A program made the translations under genes and the position numbers. Positions 9,118 to 15,197 of a DNA stretch of 20,433 nt are shown in pieces. Positions within the stretch are counted from its first letter, which is position 1, and each line of letters opens with the position of its first letter. This DNA comes from Clostridium sp. (GTDB lineage: Bacteria; Bacillota; Clostridia; Clostridiales; Clostridiaceae): the NCBI GenBank assembly GCA_018372555.1, contig JAHAIU010000031.1, positions 1 through 20,433 on the forward strand. The letters are read 5' to 3'. Under the pieces are notes generated by a model. The model was given only the letters and a program-made list of their open reading frames with translations, searched no databases and was not told the origin of the DNA.

Positions 9118-10044
9118 ATGAATAACAAATTACTAATTATTGCAGGACCAACTGCTATAGGGAAAACAAGCTTATCCATTAAGCTTGCAAAAGCATTAAA
9201 TGGAGAGATTATATCTACTGACTCAATGCAGATATATAAGTATATGGATATAGGTTCTGCTAAGATAAGTAAAGATGAAATGGATGGAGTAATACATCAT
9301 ATGATAGATGTTGTAGATCCTAAAGACCCGTTTTCTGTTGCTGACTATAAGGAGAAAGCAGATAAGGCTATACAGGATATCTTAAGTAGAAATAAACTAC
9401 CTATTTTAGTAGGTGGAACTGGCCTATATATAAATGCCTTAACTTGTAATATGAATTTTACTGAAGCAAATAAGGATGAAAATTATAGAAGTGAACTTGA
9501 AAGTTTAGCAGAAGAAAAGGGAAATGAGTTTATTCATAATATGCTAAAAGATATTGATCCAATAAGTTATAATGAAATACATTATAACAATAGAAAAAGG
9601 GTGATTAGAGCATTAGAAGTTTATAAATTAACTAATAAGCCTTTTAGCTCCTTTAATCTGGGTGAGGAAATCTATAATGGGCCTTATGAAGTTAAGTATT
9701 ATGTTTTAGATATGAATAGGGAAGCTCTATATGATAGGATTAACTTAAGAGTTGATATAATGATGAAAAATGGGTTGTTAGAGGAATGCATAAAACTAAG
9801 AGAAATGGGGTATAATTCTTCTATGCAGTCAATGCAAGGTATAGGTTATAAAGAAATGTTTTATTATTTAGATAATAAAATTACATTAGATGACGCTATA
9901 GAAATGATAAAAAAAGGTTCTAGAAACTATGCCAAAAGACAATTGACTTGGTTTAGAAGAGATCCAAGAGCTATATTTATTAATAAAGATAACTTAAGTG
10001 AAGAGGAAATTTTTAATAAAATACTTTTGGATTATAAAAAATAG
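9118..10044 (+). CDS. miaA: tRNA dimethylallyltransferase (isopentenyl transferase)
   Basis: MiaA transfers a dimethylallyl group from DMAPP to the N6 of A37 in tRNAs that read codons beginning with U. This is the first step toward ms2i6A. The 308-residue protein starts at ATG 9118. It shows the P-loop GPTAIGKT (10-17), the catalytic aspartate in STDSMQIYKYMDIGSAK (D35), HHMIDVVDPKDPFSVADY, VGGTGLYINAL, and the tRNA-binding C-terminal RNYAKRQLTWFRRD. Length and motifs are normal for the family. It follows mutL without a gap and is followed by hfq after 24 nt. The order mutL-miaA-hfq is widely conserved in bacteria, and supports a single transcript. The partner enzyme MiaB, often found just upstream of mutS in related genomes, is not in this window. 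Confidence 0.97.
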   Translation: MNNKLLIIAGPTAIGKTSLSIKLAKALNGEIISTDSMQIYKYMDIGSAKISKDEMDGVIHHMIDVVDPKDPFSVADYKEKADKAIQDILSRNKLPILVGGTGLYINALTCNMNFTEANKDENYRSELESLAEEKGNEFIHNMLKDIDPISYNEIHYNNRKRVIRALEVYKLTNKPFSSFNLGEEIYNGPYEVKYYVLDMNREALYDRINLRVDIMMKNGLLEECIKLREMGYNSSMQSMQGIGYKEMFYYLDNKITLDDAIEMIKKGSRNYAKRQLTWFRRDPRAIFINKDNLSEEEIFNKILLDYKK

Positions 10045-10058
10045 GTATTATAATTTAT

Positions 10059-10063
10059 GGAGG
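10059..10063 (+). promoter_or_regulatory. Ribosome binding site that fixes the hfq start at 10069
   Basis: GGAGG ends 5 nt before ATG 10069. The upstream in-frame ATG at 10057 overlaps this site and would add four residues (MEVT) not expected in Hfq, so the shorter start is chosen. Confidence 0.8.
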
Positions 10064-10068
10064 TAACT

Positions 10069-10302
10069 ATGAATAAACAACCAAATAACTTACAAGACAT
10101 TTTCTTAAATGGCGCAAGAAAAAGTAGGATTTCAGTAATTATTTATTTAACTAATGGATTCCAACTAAAAGGTTATGTAAAAGGCTTTGATAATTTCACT
10201 GTGGTTTTAGATAGTGATGGAAAGCAAATGCTAGTTTACAAGCATGCTATTACTACAATAACTCCAGCTAAACCAATATTATTTTCTAATGAAGAAGAGT
10301 AG
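10069..10302 (+). CDS. hfq: RNA chaperone Hfq
   Basis: Hfq forms a hexameric Sm-like ring that binds small RNAs and A-rich mRNA segments. The 77-residue protein has the N-terminal helix NLQDIFLNGARKSRISVIIY with Q9, the Sm1 segment LTNGFQLKGYVKGFDNFTVVL, and the Sm2 signature YKHAITTI near the usual YKHAIST. The C-terminal tail is very short, as in other Firmicutes, and lacks the long disordered tail of the E. coli protein. It is the last gene of the mutS-mutL-miaA-hfq run, and the terminator hairpin overlaps its stop codon. In Gram-positive bacteria the role of Hfq in sRNA regulation is often weaker than in enterics, so the breadth of its function here is open. Confidence 0.97.
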   Translation: MNKQPNNLQDIFLNGARKSRISVIIYLTNGFQLKGYVKGFDNFTVVLDSDGKQMLVYKHAITTITPAKPILFSNEEE

Positions 10303-10323
10303 GCTATTAAGCCTACTTTTTTT
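10298..10323 (+). terminator. Intrinsic terminator of the mutS-mutL-miaA-hfq operon
   Basis: AGTAGGCT (10298-10305) pairs perfectly with AGCCTACT (10310-10317) over a 4-nt loop, followed by T up to 10323. The hfq stop codon (10300-10302) lies in the left arm. Confidence 0.9.
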
Positions 10324-10368
10324 GTTCTAAAATAATAAGCTAATATTTTAAATTATAAGTAAATATGT

Positions 10369-10506
10369 TATTATAGTCTTTATAAGAGTGCAGTTATATT
10401 GGTACAACACCATAACGCCATAATACATAAAAAGTAATCATTACTATTTTGAATACTTTTGCAAATAAGAAGGGAGAAAGCATATTTTATATATGCAGCT
10501 TAAATT
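10369..10506 (+). promoter_or_regulatory. Possible promoter and long structured leader of the PLP-lyase gene
   Basis: The gap between the hfq terminator and the next gene is about 180 nt. TATTAT at 10369-10374 with a poor TTTTAA 17 bp upstream is a possible promoter. The leader has a purine-rich AGGGAG (10471-10476), 30 nt before the ATG. Between them is a hairpin, GCATAT (10480-10485) with ATATGC (10491-10496). An ATG at 10493 opens a six-codon frame (MQLKLC) whose stop overlaps the start of the main gene. The 10391-10420 part matches no riboswitch I can recognise. Confidence 0.4.
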
Positions 10507-11787
10507 ATGTTAAATCTAACTGAAGAATTAATGATTAAAGAATTTAAATTTAAAGAAAAGACTTTTGAGCTATATAATAAAGCTTTAAAAGACGTAGAAG
10601 AGGTTTTTAATACATATGATGAAATTAGAGAATATAATCAATTAAAAGTATTAAAAGCATTTCAAGAAGAAAGAATTAGTGAATCTCATTTTACTAATTC
10701 TTCAGGTTATGGATATGATGATATAGGAAGAGATACTCTTGACAAAGTATATGCTAGAATATTTAAAACTGAAAGTGCTTTAGTAAGACCTCACTTTGTA
10801 AATGGAACACACGCTATTGGCTGTGCATTAATGGGAAACTTAAGAACAGGAGATACAATGGCTTGTATATCTGGAGCACCATACGATACATTACATAATA
10901 TAATTGGCATTAGTGGTAAAGAAAATATAGGATCACTTAAAGAATATGGTGTTAATTATAAGCAAGTTGATTTAAAGAATGGATATTTTGATTTTGATAA
11001 AATAGAAGAAGTCTTAAGAGAAGATAACACTATAAAGCTAGTACATATTCAAAGAAGTACAGGATATGGATGGAGAAACTCATTTTTAGTATCTGATTTG
11101 GAAAAGGTAATTTCTTTTGTTAAAGGAATTAGAAATGATATTATAGTTTTTGTAGATAACTGCTATGGAGAATTTATAGATACTATGGAGCCTACTGAAG
11201 TAGGAGCAGACTTAATAGCTGGATCATTAATAAAGAATATAGGTGGTGGAATAGCGCCAACTGGTGGCTATATAGCAGGTAAAGAAGAGTATGTAACTCA
11301 AAGCTCATATAGATTAACAACTCCTGGAATAGGAGGAGAGTGTGGTTCTACCTTTGGAGTTATGAGACAATTCTACCAAGGATTATTCTTGGCACCACAT
11401 GTAGCTATGGAAGCAGTAAAGGGAGCAGTTTTTTGTTCTAGAATAATGGAACTTGCTGGATTTGAAGTTCTACCAAAATATAATGAAAAAAGAAGTGATA
11501 TAATACAAGCAATTAAGTTTGGCAATAAAGAGAATTTAATAAAATTCTGTAAGGGAATTCAAAAAGGATCACCTATAGATTCTTTTGTGGAATGTGAACC
11601 TTGGGCTATGCCAGGATATAATGATGAGGTTATTATGGCTGCTGGTGCCTTTATTCAAGGATCATCTATTGAACTTTCAGCAGATGCTCCAATAAGAGAA
11701 CCTTATATAGCATATCTACAAGGTGGGCTAACATTTGACCATGCTAAGATAGGAATATTAATTTCTTTAAATAATATTTTAAGTTAA
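10507..11787 (+). CDS. PLP-dependent methionine gamma-lyase family protein ('aluminium resistance' family, YnbB-like)
   Basis: This 426-residue protein belongs to the Met_gamma_lyase / aluminium-resistance family (Pfam PF06838 type; B. subtilis YnbB), a branch of fold-type I PLP enzymes. It has HFTNSSGYGYDDIGRDTLDKVYA, RPHFVNGTHAI, and the SGAPYDTLHNIIG segment that should hold the phosphate. VDNCYGEF carries the aspartate that should pair with the pyridine nitrogen. The expected PLP lysine is K243 in AGSLIKNIGGGIAPTGG. A carbon-sulfur lyase or related amino-acid activity is inferred; the true substrate is not established. The start at ATG 10507 has no ribosome binding site at the normal spacing. 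The next in-frame ATG (10531) is no better, so 10507 is kept. A bidirectional terminator follows directly. Confidence 0.88.
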   Translation: MLNLTEELMIKEFKFKEKTFELYNKALKDVEEVFNTYDEIREYNQLKVLKAFQEERISESHFTNSSGYGYDDIGRDTLDKVYARIFKTESALVRPHFVNGTHAIGCALMGNLRTGDTMACISGAPYDTLHNIIGISGKENIGSLKEYGVNYKQVDLKNGYFDFDKIEEVLREDNTIKLVHIQRSTGYGWRNSFLVSDLEKVISFVKGIRNDIIVFVDNCYGEFIDTMEPTEVGADLIAGSLIKNIGGGIAPTGGYIAGKEEYVTQSSYRLTTPGIGGECGSTFGVMRQFYQGLFLAPHVAMEAVKGAVFCSRIMELAGFEVLPKYNEKRSDIIQAIKFGNKENLIKFCKGIQKGSPIDSFVECEPWAMPGYNDEVIMAAGAFIQGSSIELSADAPIREPYIAYLQGGLTFDHAKIGILISLNNILS

Positions 11788-11791
11788 TTAA

Positions 11792-11825
11792 AATAGGACT
11801 ACCTAATGGTAGTCCTATTATTTTT
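11792..11825. terminator. Bidirectional intrinsic terminator
   Basis: AATAGGACTACC (11792-11803) and GGTAGTCCTATT (11808-11819) form a perfect 12-bp stem with a 4-nt loop. T residues at 11821-11825 serve the plus strand. The A run at 11790-11793 serves the minus strand, where the stop codon of the membrane-protein gene (11818-11820) overlaps the arm. Confidence 0.9.
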
Positions 11826-12414
11826 CAATGATAATATTATTTAAATTTAATTTTAAATTACTACCTTTAAAGTTATGTTTTAAAATATTTAAAAGATATA
11901 TTAAATCTTTCGTTGAAATTATAGCAGTAGCTGAAGCAATAAGGTATAAATAAAAATTAAATTCTAAAAAGTAACTCAATATAGTTGGCACTACAATTAA
12001 TAAAATAAATGGTATTAATATTGAAATGATATATCTTGATTTTGAAACTACACTTTTTGTAATAATAGTTGAGTCAAGTGTCAATGGATTTAAGGCGATT
12101 ATAATTTCGTCATTAGAAAACACTTTAGGTAGTAATAGAGATTTTATGATAGAGTATGGCAAATCTATAATATAGTACAATGGAATTAAGATTATCACAA
12201 ACTTAACACCAACTTTAATAAAGTCATCTCCAAAGAAAAATAAGCTATATCCTAATCCAAAAGCATATAGTACTGCTATAATCACTTTAAAGATCAGTAT
12301 ATTTCTTGAAGATTTCTCTTTCTTAATAACGGCAAACTCCTCATCATCAGTAACATTAGGTTTATTAGATTCATTAGTAAATTGATTTCTTTTATTTATA
12401 ATAGAAATTTTCAA
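11818..12414 (-). CDS. Small membrane protein, possibly a DUF3267-like protein without its HExxH site
   Basis: I choose a TTG start at 12414 because AAGGAGGG (12430-12423) precedes it by 8 nt. The upstream in-frame ATG (12450) lies inside the lexA terminator. The 198-residue product has a soluble N-terminus of about 37 residues and four hydrophobic segments (about 38-60, 68-92, 128-150, 153-172), ending in a short Asn/Lys-rich tail. The layout of an IPLYYIIDLP helix, a short LLLPK turn, an SKSRYIISILIPFILLIVVP helix and a late STKDLIYLL segment recalls DUF3267 membrane proteins, which are putative zinc proteases. Where those carry HExxH, this protein has YSIIK (87-91). This assignment is from memory of the family pattern and is tentative. 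It lies directly downstream of the lexA terminator, with no clear promoter of its own. Confidence 0.6.
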   Translation of the reverse strand: MKISIINKRNQFTNESNKPNVTDDEEFAVIKKEKSSRNILIFKVIIAVLYAFGLGYSLFFFGDDFIKVGVKFVIILIPLYYIIDLPYSIIKSLLLPKVFSNDEIIIALNPLTLDSTIITKSVVSKSRYIISILIPFILLIVVPTILSYFLEFNFYLYLIASATAIISTKDLIYLLNILKHNFKGSNLKLNLNNIIIEK

Positions 12415-12434
12415 TTTATAAACCCTCCTTATAT

Positions 12435-12475
12435 AAAAAATAAGAGCCATACATAATTAGTGTATGACTCTTATA
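12435..12475 (-). terminator. Intrinsic terminator of lexA
   Basis: Read on the minus strand, ATAAGAGTCATACA pairs with TGTATGGCTCTTAT (one G-U) over a 7-nt loop, followed by TTTTTT (12440-12435). The hairpin begins about 3 nt after the lexA stop. The ribosome binding site of the next gene begins only 5 nt after the T run. Confidence 0.9.
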
Positions 12476-12477
12476 AA

Positions 12478-13083
12478 TTAATATGCTCTAAATAAACCAA
12501 CTAATTTACCAAGTATTATGCAATTTTCAACAATAATAGGAGATAGGCTATCATTTTCAGGCTGTAATCTTATATGATCTTTTTCCTTATAAAATGTTTT
12601 AATGGTGGCTTCATTTTCAATTAAAGCAACAACAATATCTCCATTTTTTGCAGTTTGAGCCTTCTCAATTATGGCATAGTCGCCATCGTTTATCCCTACA
12701 TTTATCATACTATTACCGCTTACCTTAAGCATAAATAATTCTTCGTTATGACTTATGTATTCTATTGGAAGTGGGAAAGTATCTTCAATATTTTCAGTTG
12801 CTAATATTGGTTCTCCAGCTGTAACTTTTCCTATTATAGGTATATTTAACATCTCTTTTTTCGAACCGGACATTTCCATTATTTCTAAAGCTCTTGGCTT
12901 AGTAGGATCTCTTTTAATTAATCCCTTCTTTTCTAATCTTTTTAAATGACCATGGACAGTAGAAGTAGATCTTAAATTAACTGCCTCACAAATTTCTCTT
13001 ACTGATGGTGGGTATCCTTTATTTTCTGTATACACCTTTAAGAAGTCATATATTTCTCGTTGCTTATCTCTCAATTCCATCAT
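12478..13083 (-). CDS. lexA: LexA, SOS-response repressor and self-cleaving protease
   Basis: LexA represses DNA-damage genes and cleaves itself when stimulated by RecA filaments. From ATG 13083 the protein has 201 residues. The N-terminal winged helix is LRDKQREIYDFLKVYTENKGYPPSVREICEAV followed by STSTVHGHLKRLEKKGLI. The self-cleavage bond is A89-G90 in VTAGEP. The catalytic serine is S125 in GNSM and the lysine is K162 in ATIK, so the protease is intact. The start is set by GAGG at 13093-13090, 6 nt before ATG 13083; the TTG at 13086 is too close and ATG 13080 is an alternative. A strong promoter and an SOS-box-like site overlapping its -35 lie upstream, consistent with autoregulation. It is divergent from a small acidic-protein gene. 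Confidence 0.97.
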   Translation of the reverse strand: MMELRDKQREIYDFLKVYTENKGYPPSVREICEAVNLRSTSTVHGHLKRLEKKGLIKRDPTKPRALEIMEMSGSKKEMLNIPIIGKVTAGEPILATENIEDTFPLPIEYISHNEELFMLKVSGNSMINVGINDGDYAIIEKAQTAKNGDIVVALIENEATIKTFYKEKDHIRLQPENDSLSPIIVENCIILGKLVGLFRAY

Positions 13084-13107
13084 CAAACACCTCGCTTTAT
13101 TTAATTT

Positions 13108-13136
13108 ATTATAACATAGTATTATTAAAATATCAA
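13108..13136 (-). promoter_or_regulatory. lexA promoter
   Basis: On the minus strand, TTGATA (13136-13131) and TATAAT (13113-13108) are separated by exactly 17 bp. The -10 box lies about 25 nt before the lexA start codon. Confidence 0.8.
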
Positions 13137-13146
13137 ACTTATGTTC
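13134..13146. promoter_or_regulatory. Probable LexA operator (SOS box) over the lexA -35
   Basis: CAAACTTATGTTC fits the Gram-positive SOS box CGAAC-N4-GTTCG with a few mismatches: the dyad CAAAC/GTTC has the right 4-nt spacer. It overlaps the lexA -35 box, where a repressor would block transcription. Confidence 0.6.
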
Positions 13147-13154
13147 TTTAAATA

Positions 13155-13167
13155 GATAATATGTTTG
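13155..13167. promoter_or_regulatory. Possible second LexA operator over the divergent -35
   Basis: GATAATATGTTTG has a good right half-site (GTTTG) with a degenerate left half. Its dyad centre (about 13160.5) is 20 bp from that of the first site (about 13140.5), placing both on the same DNA face. It overlaps the -35 of the divergent gene. Confidence 0.35.
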
Positions 13168-13193
13168 CGTATTTAAAATAATTTTGATATAAT
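13165..13193 (+). promoter_or_regulatory. Promoter of the acidic CxxCxxC-protein gene
   Basis: TTGCGT (13165-13170) and TATAAT (13188-13193) are 17 bp apart. An AGGTGG ribosome binding site at 13218-13223 is 7 nt before the GTG start at 13231. Confidence 0.65.
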
Positions 13194-13230
13194 AAGCTTT
13201 ATGAAATAATATCTAATAGGTGGTGTTTTA

Positions 13231-13614
13231 GTGAATATTAGAAATTTTAATGAAGATGATATATGTGATATATATCCAAATAGAATTTGTGATAACTGTG
13301 GTGATTGTTTAAAAGAAGAAGGAATAGATGTAAGAGCTATTAAAATAGAAGATATAGCTAAGAATGTTGAAGAAAATGCATTTTTAGAAGAAGAGTATAA
13401 AAAAATGTTAGCTTTACTTAAGGAAGAAGGTTCTTTAGATAAGTTAGAAAATGATACTTTTGATGAGTTAAAAGGAGAAGAAAGTCAAGAATACATTGAT
13501 GCTTTTGATCATATCGAGTATATAGATGACTTAGAGTTATTAGATGAAGAGAATTTTGACGAAACAACTGAAGAGATATTCCCAGGTGTAAGAAAGTTAA
13601 AAACAAAATATTAA
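13231..13614 (+). CDS. Small acidic protein with a CxxCxxC motif, function unknown
   Basis: The gene starts at GTG 13231 behind an AGGTGG ribosome binding site. The 127-residue product is soluble and strongly acidic, with long Asp/Glu-rich stretches between about 46 and 118. The N-terminal ICDNCGDCLKEEGID holds C20, C23 and C26, with C12 nearby. This is enough for a small zinc or iron-sulfur site, but no known fold can be assigned. The middle region looks like an amphipathic helix (EENAFLEEEYKKMLALLKEEG). It is divergent from lexA across a 147-nt control region that holds two SOS-box-like sites, so control by LexA is possible. I recall similar small CDNCGxC proteins in other clostridia, but cannot name a function. 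Confidence 0.85.
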   Translation: MNIRNFNEDDICDIYPNRICDNCGDCLKEEGIDVRAIKIEDIAKNVEENAFLEEEYKKMLALLKEEGSLDKLENDTFDELKGEESQEYIDAFDHIEYIDDLELLDEENFDETTEEIFPGVRKLKTKY

Positions 13615-13617
13615 GAT

Positions 13618-13643
13618 AAAAGAGCTGCTTAGGCAGCTCTTTT
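13618..13643. terminator. Bidirectional intrinsic terminator
   Basis: AAAAGAGCTGC (13618-13628) pairs perfectly with GCAGCTCTTTT (13633-13643) over a 4-nt loop. It serves the acidic-protein gene on the plus strand and the recombinase gene on the minus strand, whose stop codon (13644-13642) overlaps the right arm. Confidence 0.88.
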
Positions 13644-15015
13644 ATAGTTTAGATAATGGATTAGAGTTTGCAGCTTCTCTTAATATTTCTTCGTCTACGT
13701 GAGTATAAATTTGTGTAGTAGAAATATTTTCGTGTCCTAATATACTTTGTAAACTTCTTATATCTACATTACCATGTTTGTAAAGTAAGGTGGCAGCAGT
13801 ATGACGAAGTTTATGAGGAGTATACTTTTCATTTTCTAATCCTGAATTAGTAATATGTTTCTTTACTAATAATTCAACAGTTCTTTTATTGATTGGTTTA
13901 AAGCGGGAGGAGAGTAGTAGATACTCTTTATCCTCAGGTAATGCTTTAGAATCATCTCTGAACTTTAAATAATTTTCTATAGCTTTCAAGCAAGCATCAT
14001 TCAAATATACGGTTCTTTCTTTATTACCTTTTCCTATGATGGTTAAAGTATCACCCTTTATTTTATCTAATCTTATCCCACATAATTCAGATAATCGCAT
14101 ACCACAATTCAAAAATAATGTTAGTATACAATAATCCCTATGATAATTTTTACTTTTCTTATCTAAAGAACTCAGTAAATTAATGCTTTCATCTAAAGTC
14201 AAATATATAGGATGCCTTTTACTTATTTTAGGAGATTCTAAATCGAAAGTAGGGTTTTCATCTATAATTTTAGCTTTTCCTTGTAAATACTTAAAGTAAG
14301 ATTTTAAAGCAGCAACTTTACGGGCTCTGGCATAAGTTCCATTTCCACGTTGTTTTTCTGAAAAACTTAAAAATGCATAAATATCTGTCAATTTTATATT
14401 TCTAATAAAATCATTATTTATATCTTTAATATTAATTTCTTCAAATTCTAAATCGGTATCTGTAACTAATCCTTTATAGACTTTTAAGAATTTAAAGAAT
14501 AATGATAAATCAATTTCATAAGCTTTTATAGTATTAGGGGATTTACCCTTTATAGTCTCTAAATAATCTAAAAAACTAGAAAGGCTCTGTGGTAAATTTT
14601 TCGATTCAAGAATTTCTATTCCGAACTTATTCATTAATATTGAATTATTAGAATTTGAATTTTTATCAGAGTTGAATTCAATATCAGTATGTGAATTCTT
14701 TTTATTTATTTTCTTTGCTTTTTTTATAGATCTATTTAATCCTAATTCTTTTAGCCAAATTTGAACATTCCTAACACCGGTGTCGTATATTAAAGCTAGC
14801 TGTGAAGTAGTTAGTTTGTGAATTTCAGACAGCTTAAATATATCTTCTATAATATATTCATAGCCACGAGAAACTCCTAAATTATAATAATTCGAGTAGG
14901 TAATATGTAATTTTTTCTTATCTTTATTAGATAATTCTACAGTTAACAGTTTACTAATATCATCACTATAAGCGAAATCTTTATATTTATTAGTTATATT
15001 TCGTATTTCAGACAT
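13642..15015 (-). CDS. Tyrosine recombinase (XerC/D-like) with N-terminal HTH-like extension
   Basis: The C-terminal catalytic domain has the full residue set of a tyrosine recombinase: R307 (GMRLSEL), K329 (GKGNKERTV), H401 and R404 (TPHKLRHTAA), H428 (LGHENISTTQ) and nucleophile Y437 (IYTHV). A core-binding domain spans about 138-255 (SLSSFLDYLETIKGKSPNTIKAYEIDL onward). Typical XerC/XerD are about 300 residues; this protein has 457. The extra N-terminal 130 residues contain a helix-turn-helix-like stretch, LTTSQLALIYDTGVRNVQIWLKELG, then a Lys/Asn-rich linker. It should cut and rejoin DNA at paired inverted repeats; the target is unknown. It is not obviously part of an element, since no other phage or transposon gene is near. 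GGAGG 8 nt before ATG 15015 supports the start. A strong promoter with a repeat array lies upstream. Confidence 0.9.
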   Translation of the reverse strand: MSEIRNITNKYKDFAYSDDISKLLTVELSNKDKKKLHITYSNYYNLGVSRGYEYIIEDIFKLSEIHKLTTSQLALIYDTGVRNVQIWLKELGLNRSIKKAKKINKKNSHTDIEFNSDKNSNSNNSILMNKFGIEILESKNLPQSLSSFLDYLETIKGKSPNTIKAYEIDLSLFFKFLKVYKGLVTDTDLEFEEINIKDINNDFIRNIKLTDIYAFLSFSEKQRGNGTYARARKVAALKSYFKYLQGKAKIIDENPTFDLESPKISKRHPIYLTLDESINLLSSLDKKSKNYHRDYCILTLFLNCGMRLSELCGIRLDKIKGDTLTIIGKGNKERTVYLNDACLKAIENYLKFRDDSKALPEDKEYLLLSSRFKPINKRTVELLVKKHITNSGLENEKYTPHKLRHTAATLLYKHGNVDIRSLQSILGHENISTTQIYTHVDEEILREAANSNPLSKL

Positions 15016-15053
15016 TTTTTATACCTCCAAAATGCTTCTAAAGCCTTGATTTC

Positions 15054-15082
15054 ATTATATCACAGCTTATCTAACAATTCAA
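15054..15082 (-). promoter_or_regulatory. Promoter of the tyrosine recombinase gene
   Basis: On the minus strand TTGAAT (15082-15077) and TATAAT (15059-15054) are 17 bp apart, with the start codon about 39 nt beyond the -10 box. The TAGCG repeat array begins 2 bp upstream of the -35. Confidence 0.72.
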
Positions 15083-15084
15083 TA

Positions 15085-15114
15085 TAGCGAAATACGCTAA
15101 ATGTATATTTAGCG
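15085..15114. repeat. TAGCG half-site array beside the recombinase promoter
   Basis: Three copies of a TAGCG half-site lie in 30 bp. TAGCG (15085-15089) and CGCTA (15095-15099) form one inverted pair with a 5-bp gap. CGCTAAAT (15095-15102) and ATTTAGCG (15107-15114) form an 8-bp inverted pair with a 4-bp gap. TAGCGAAAT also occurs as a direct repeat at 15085-15093 and 15110-15118. The array is GC-richer than its surroundings and abuts the -35. It may be an operator, or a core site for the recombinase itself. Confidence 0.6.
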
Positions 15115-15172
15115 AAATTATTTTATAACATTTTATAGTATACGTATTAAATATTATGTAAAGTAATTTCAT

Positions 15173-15193
15173 TAGCAATGTTAAACATTGCTA
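15173..15193 (-). terminator. Hairpin after the DUF2828 gene, weak or non-canonical terminator
   Basis: TAGCAATGT (15173-15181) and ACATTGCTA (15185-15193) form a perfect 9-bp stem with a 3-nt loop, 4 nt after the stop codon. On the minus strand it is not followed by a T run, so it may act as a stability hairpin or leaky terminator, allowing read-through into the recombinase gene. Confidence 0.45.
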
Positions 15194-15197
15194 TTAT

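Noticed and set aside
10391..10425. T-box or S-box-like riboswitch before the PLP-lyase gene
   Set aside because: The GGTACAACACC stretch superficially recalls a T-box, but the conserved T-box bulge, the specifier hairpin and the S-box core motifs are not found.
12755..12949. 64-residue open frame antisense to lexA
   Set aside because: It overlaps the conserved LexA cleavage region on the other strand and has no translation signal or similarity.
13418..13606. 62-residue open frame antisense to the acidic-protein gene
   Set aside because: It mirrors the Asp/Glu-rich codons of the real gene, has no start signal, and the sense gene has a promoter, ribosome binding site and terminator.
13642..15015. 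Integrase of a prophage or integrative element
   Set aside because: No phage, conjugation or transposition genes and no attachment-site duplication are visible; its neighbours are housekeeping genes.
15085..15118. Short CRISPR-like repeat array
   Set aside because: The units are only 5-9 bp, mixed in direction, with no regular spacers and no cas genes.
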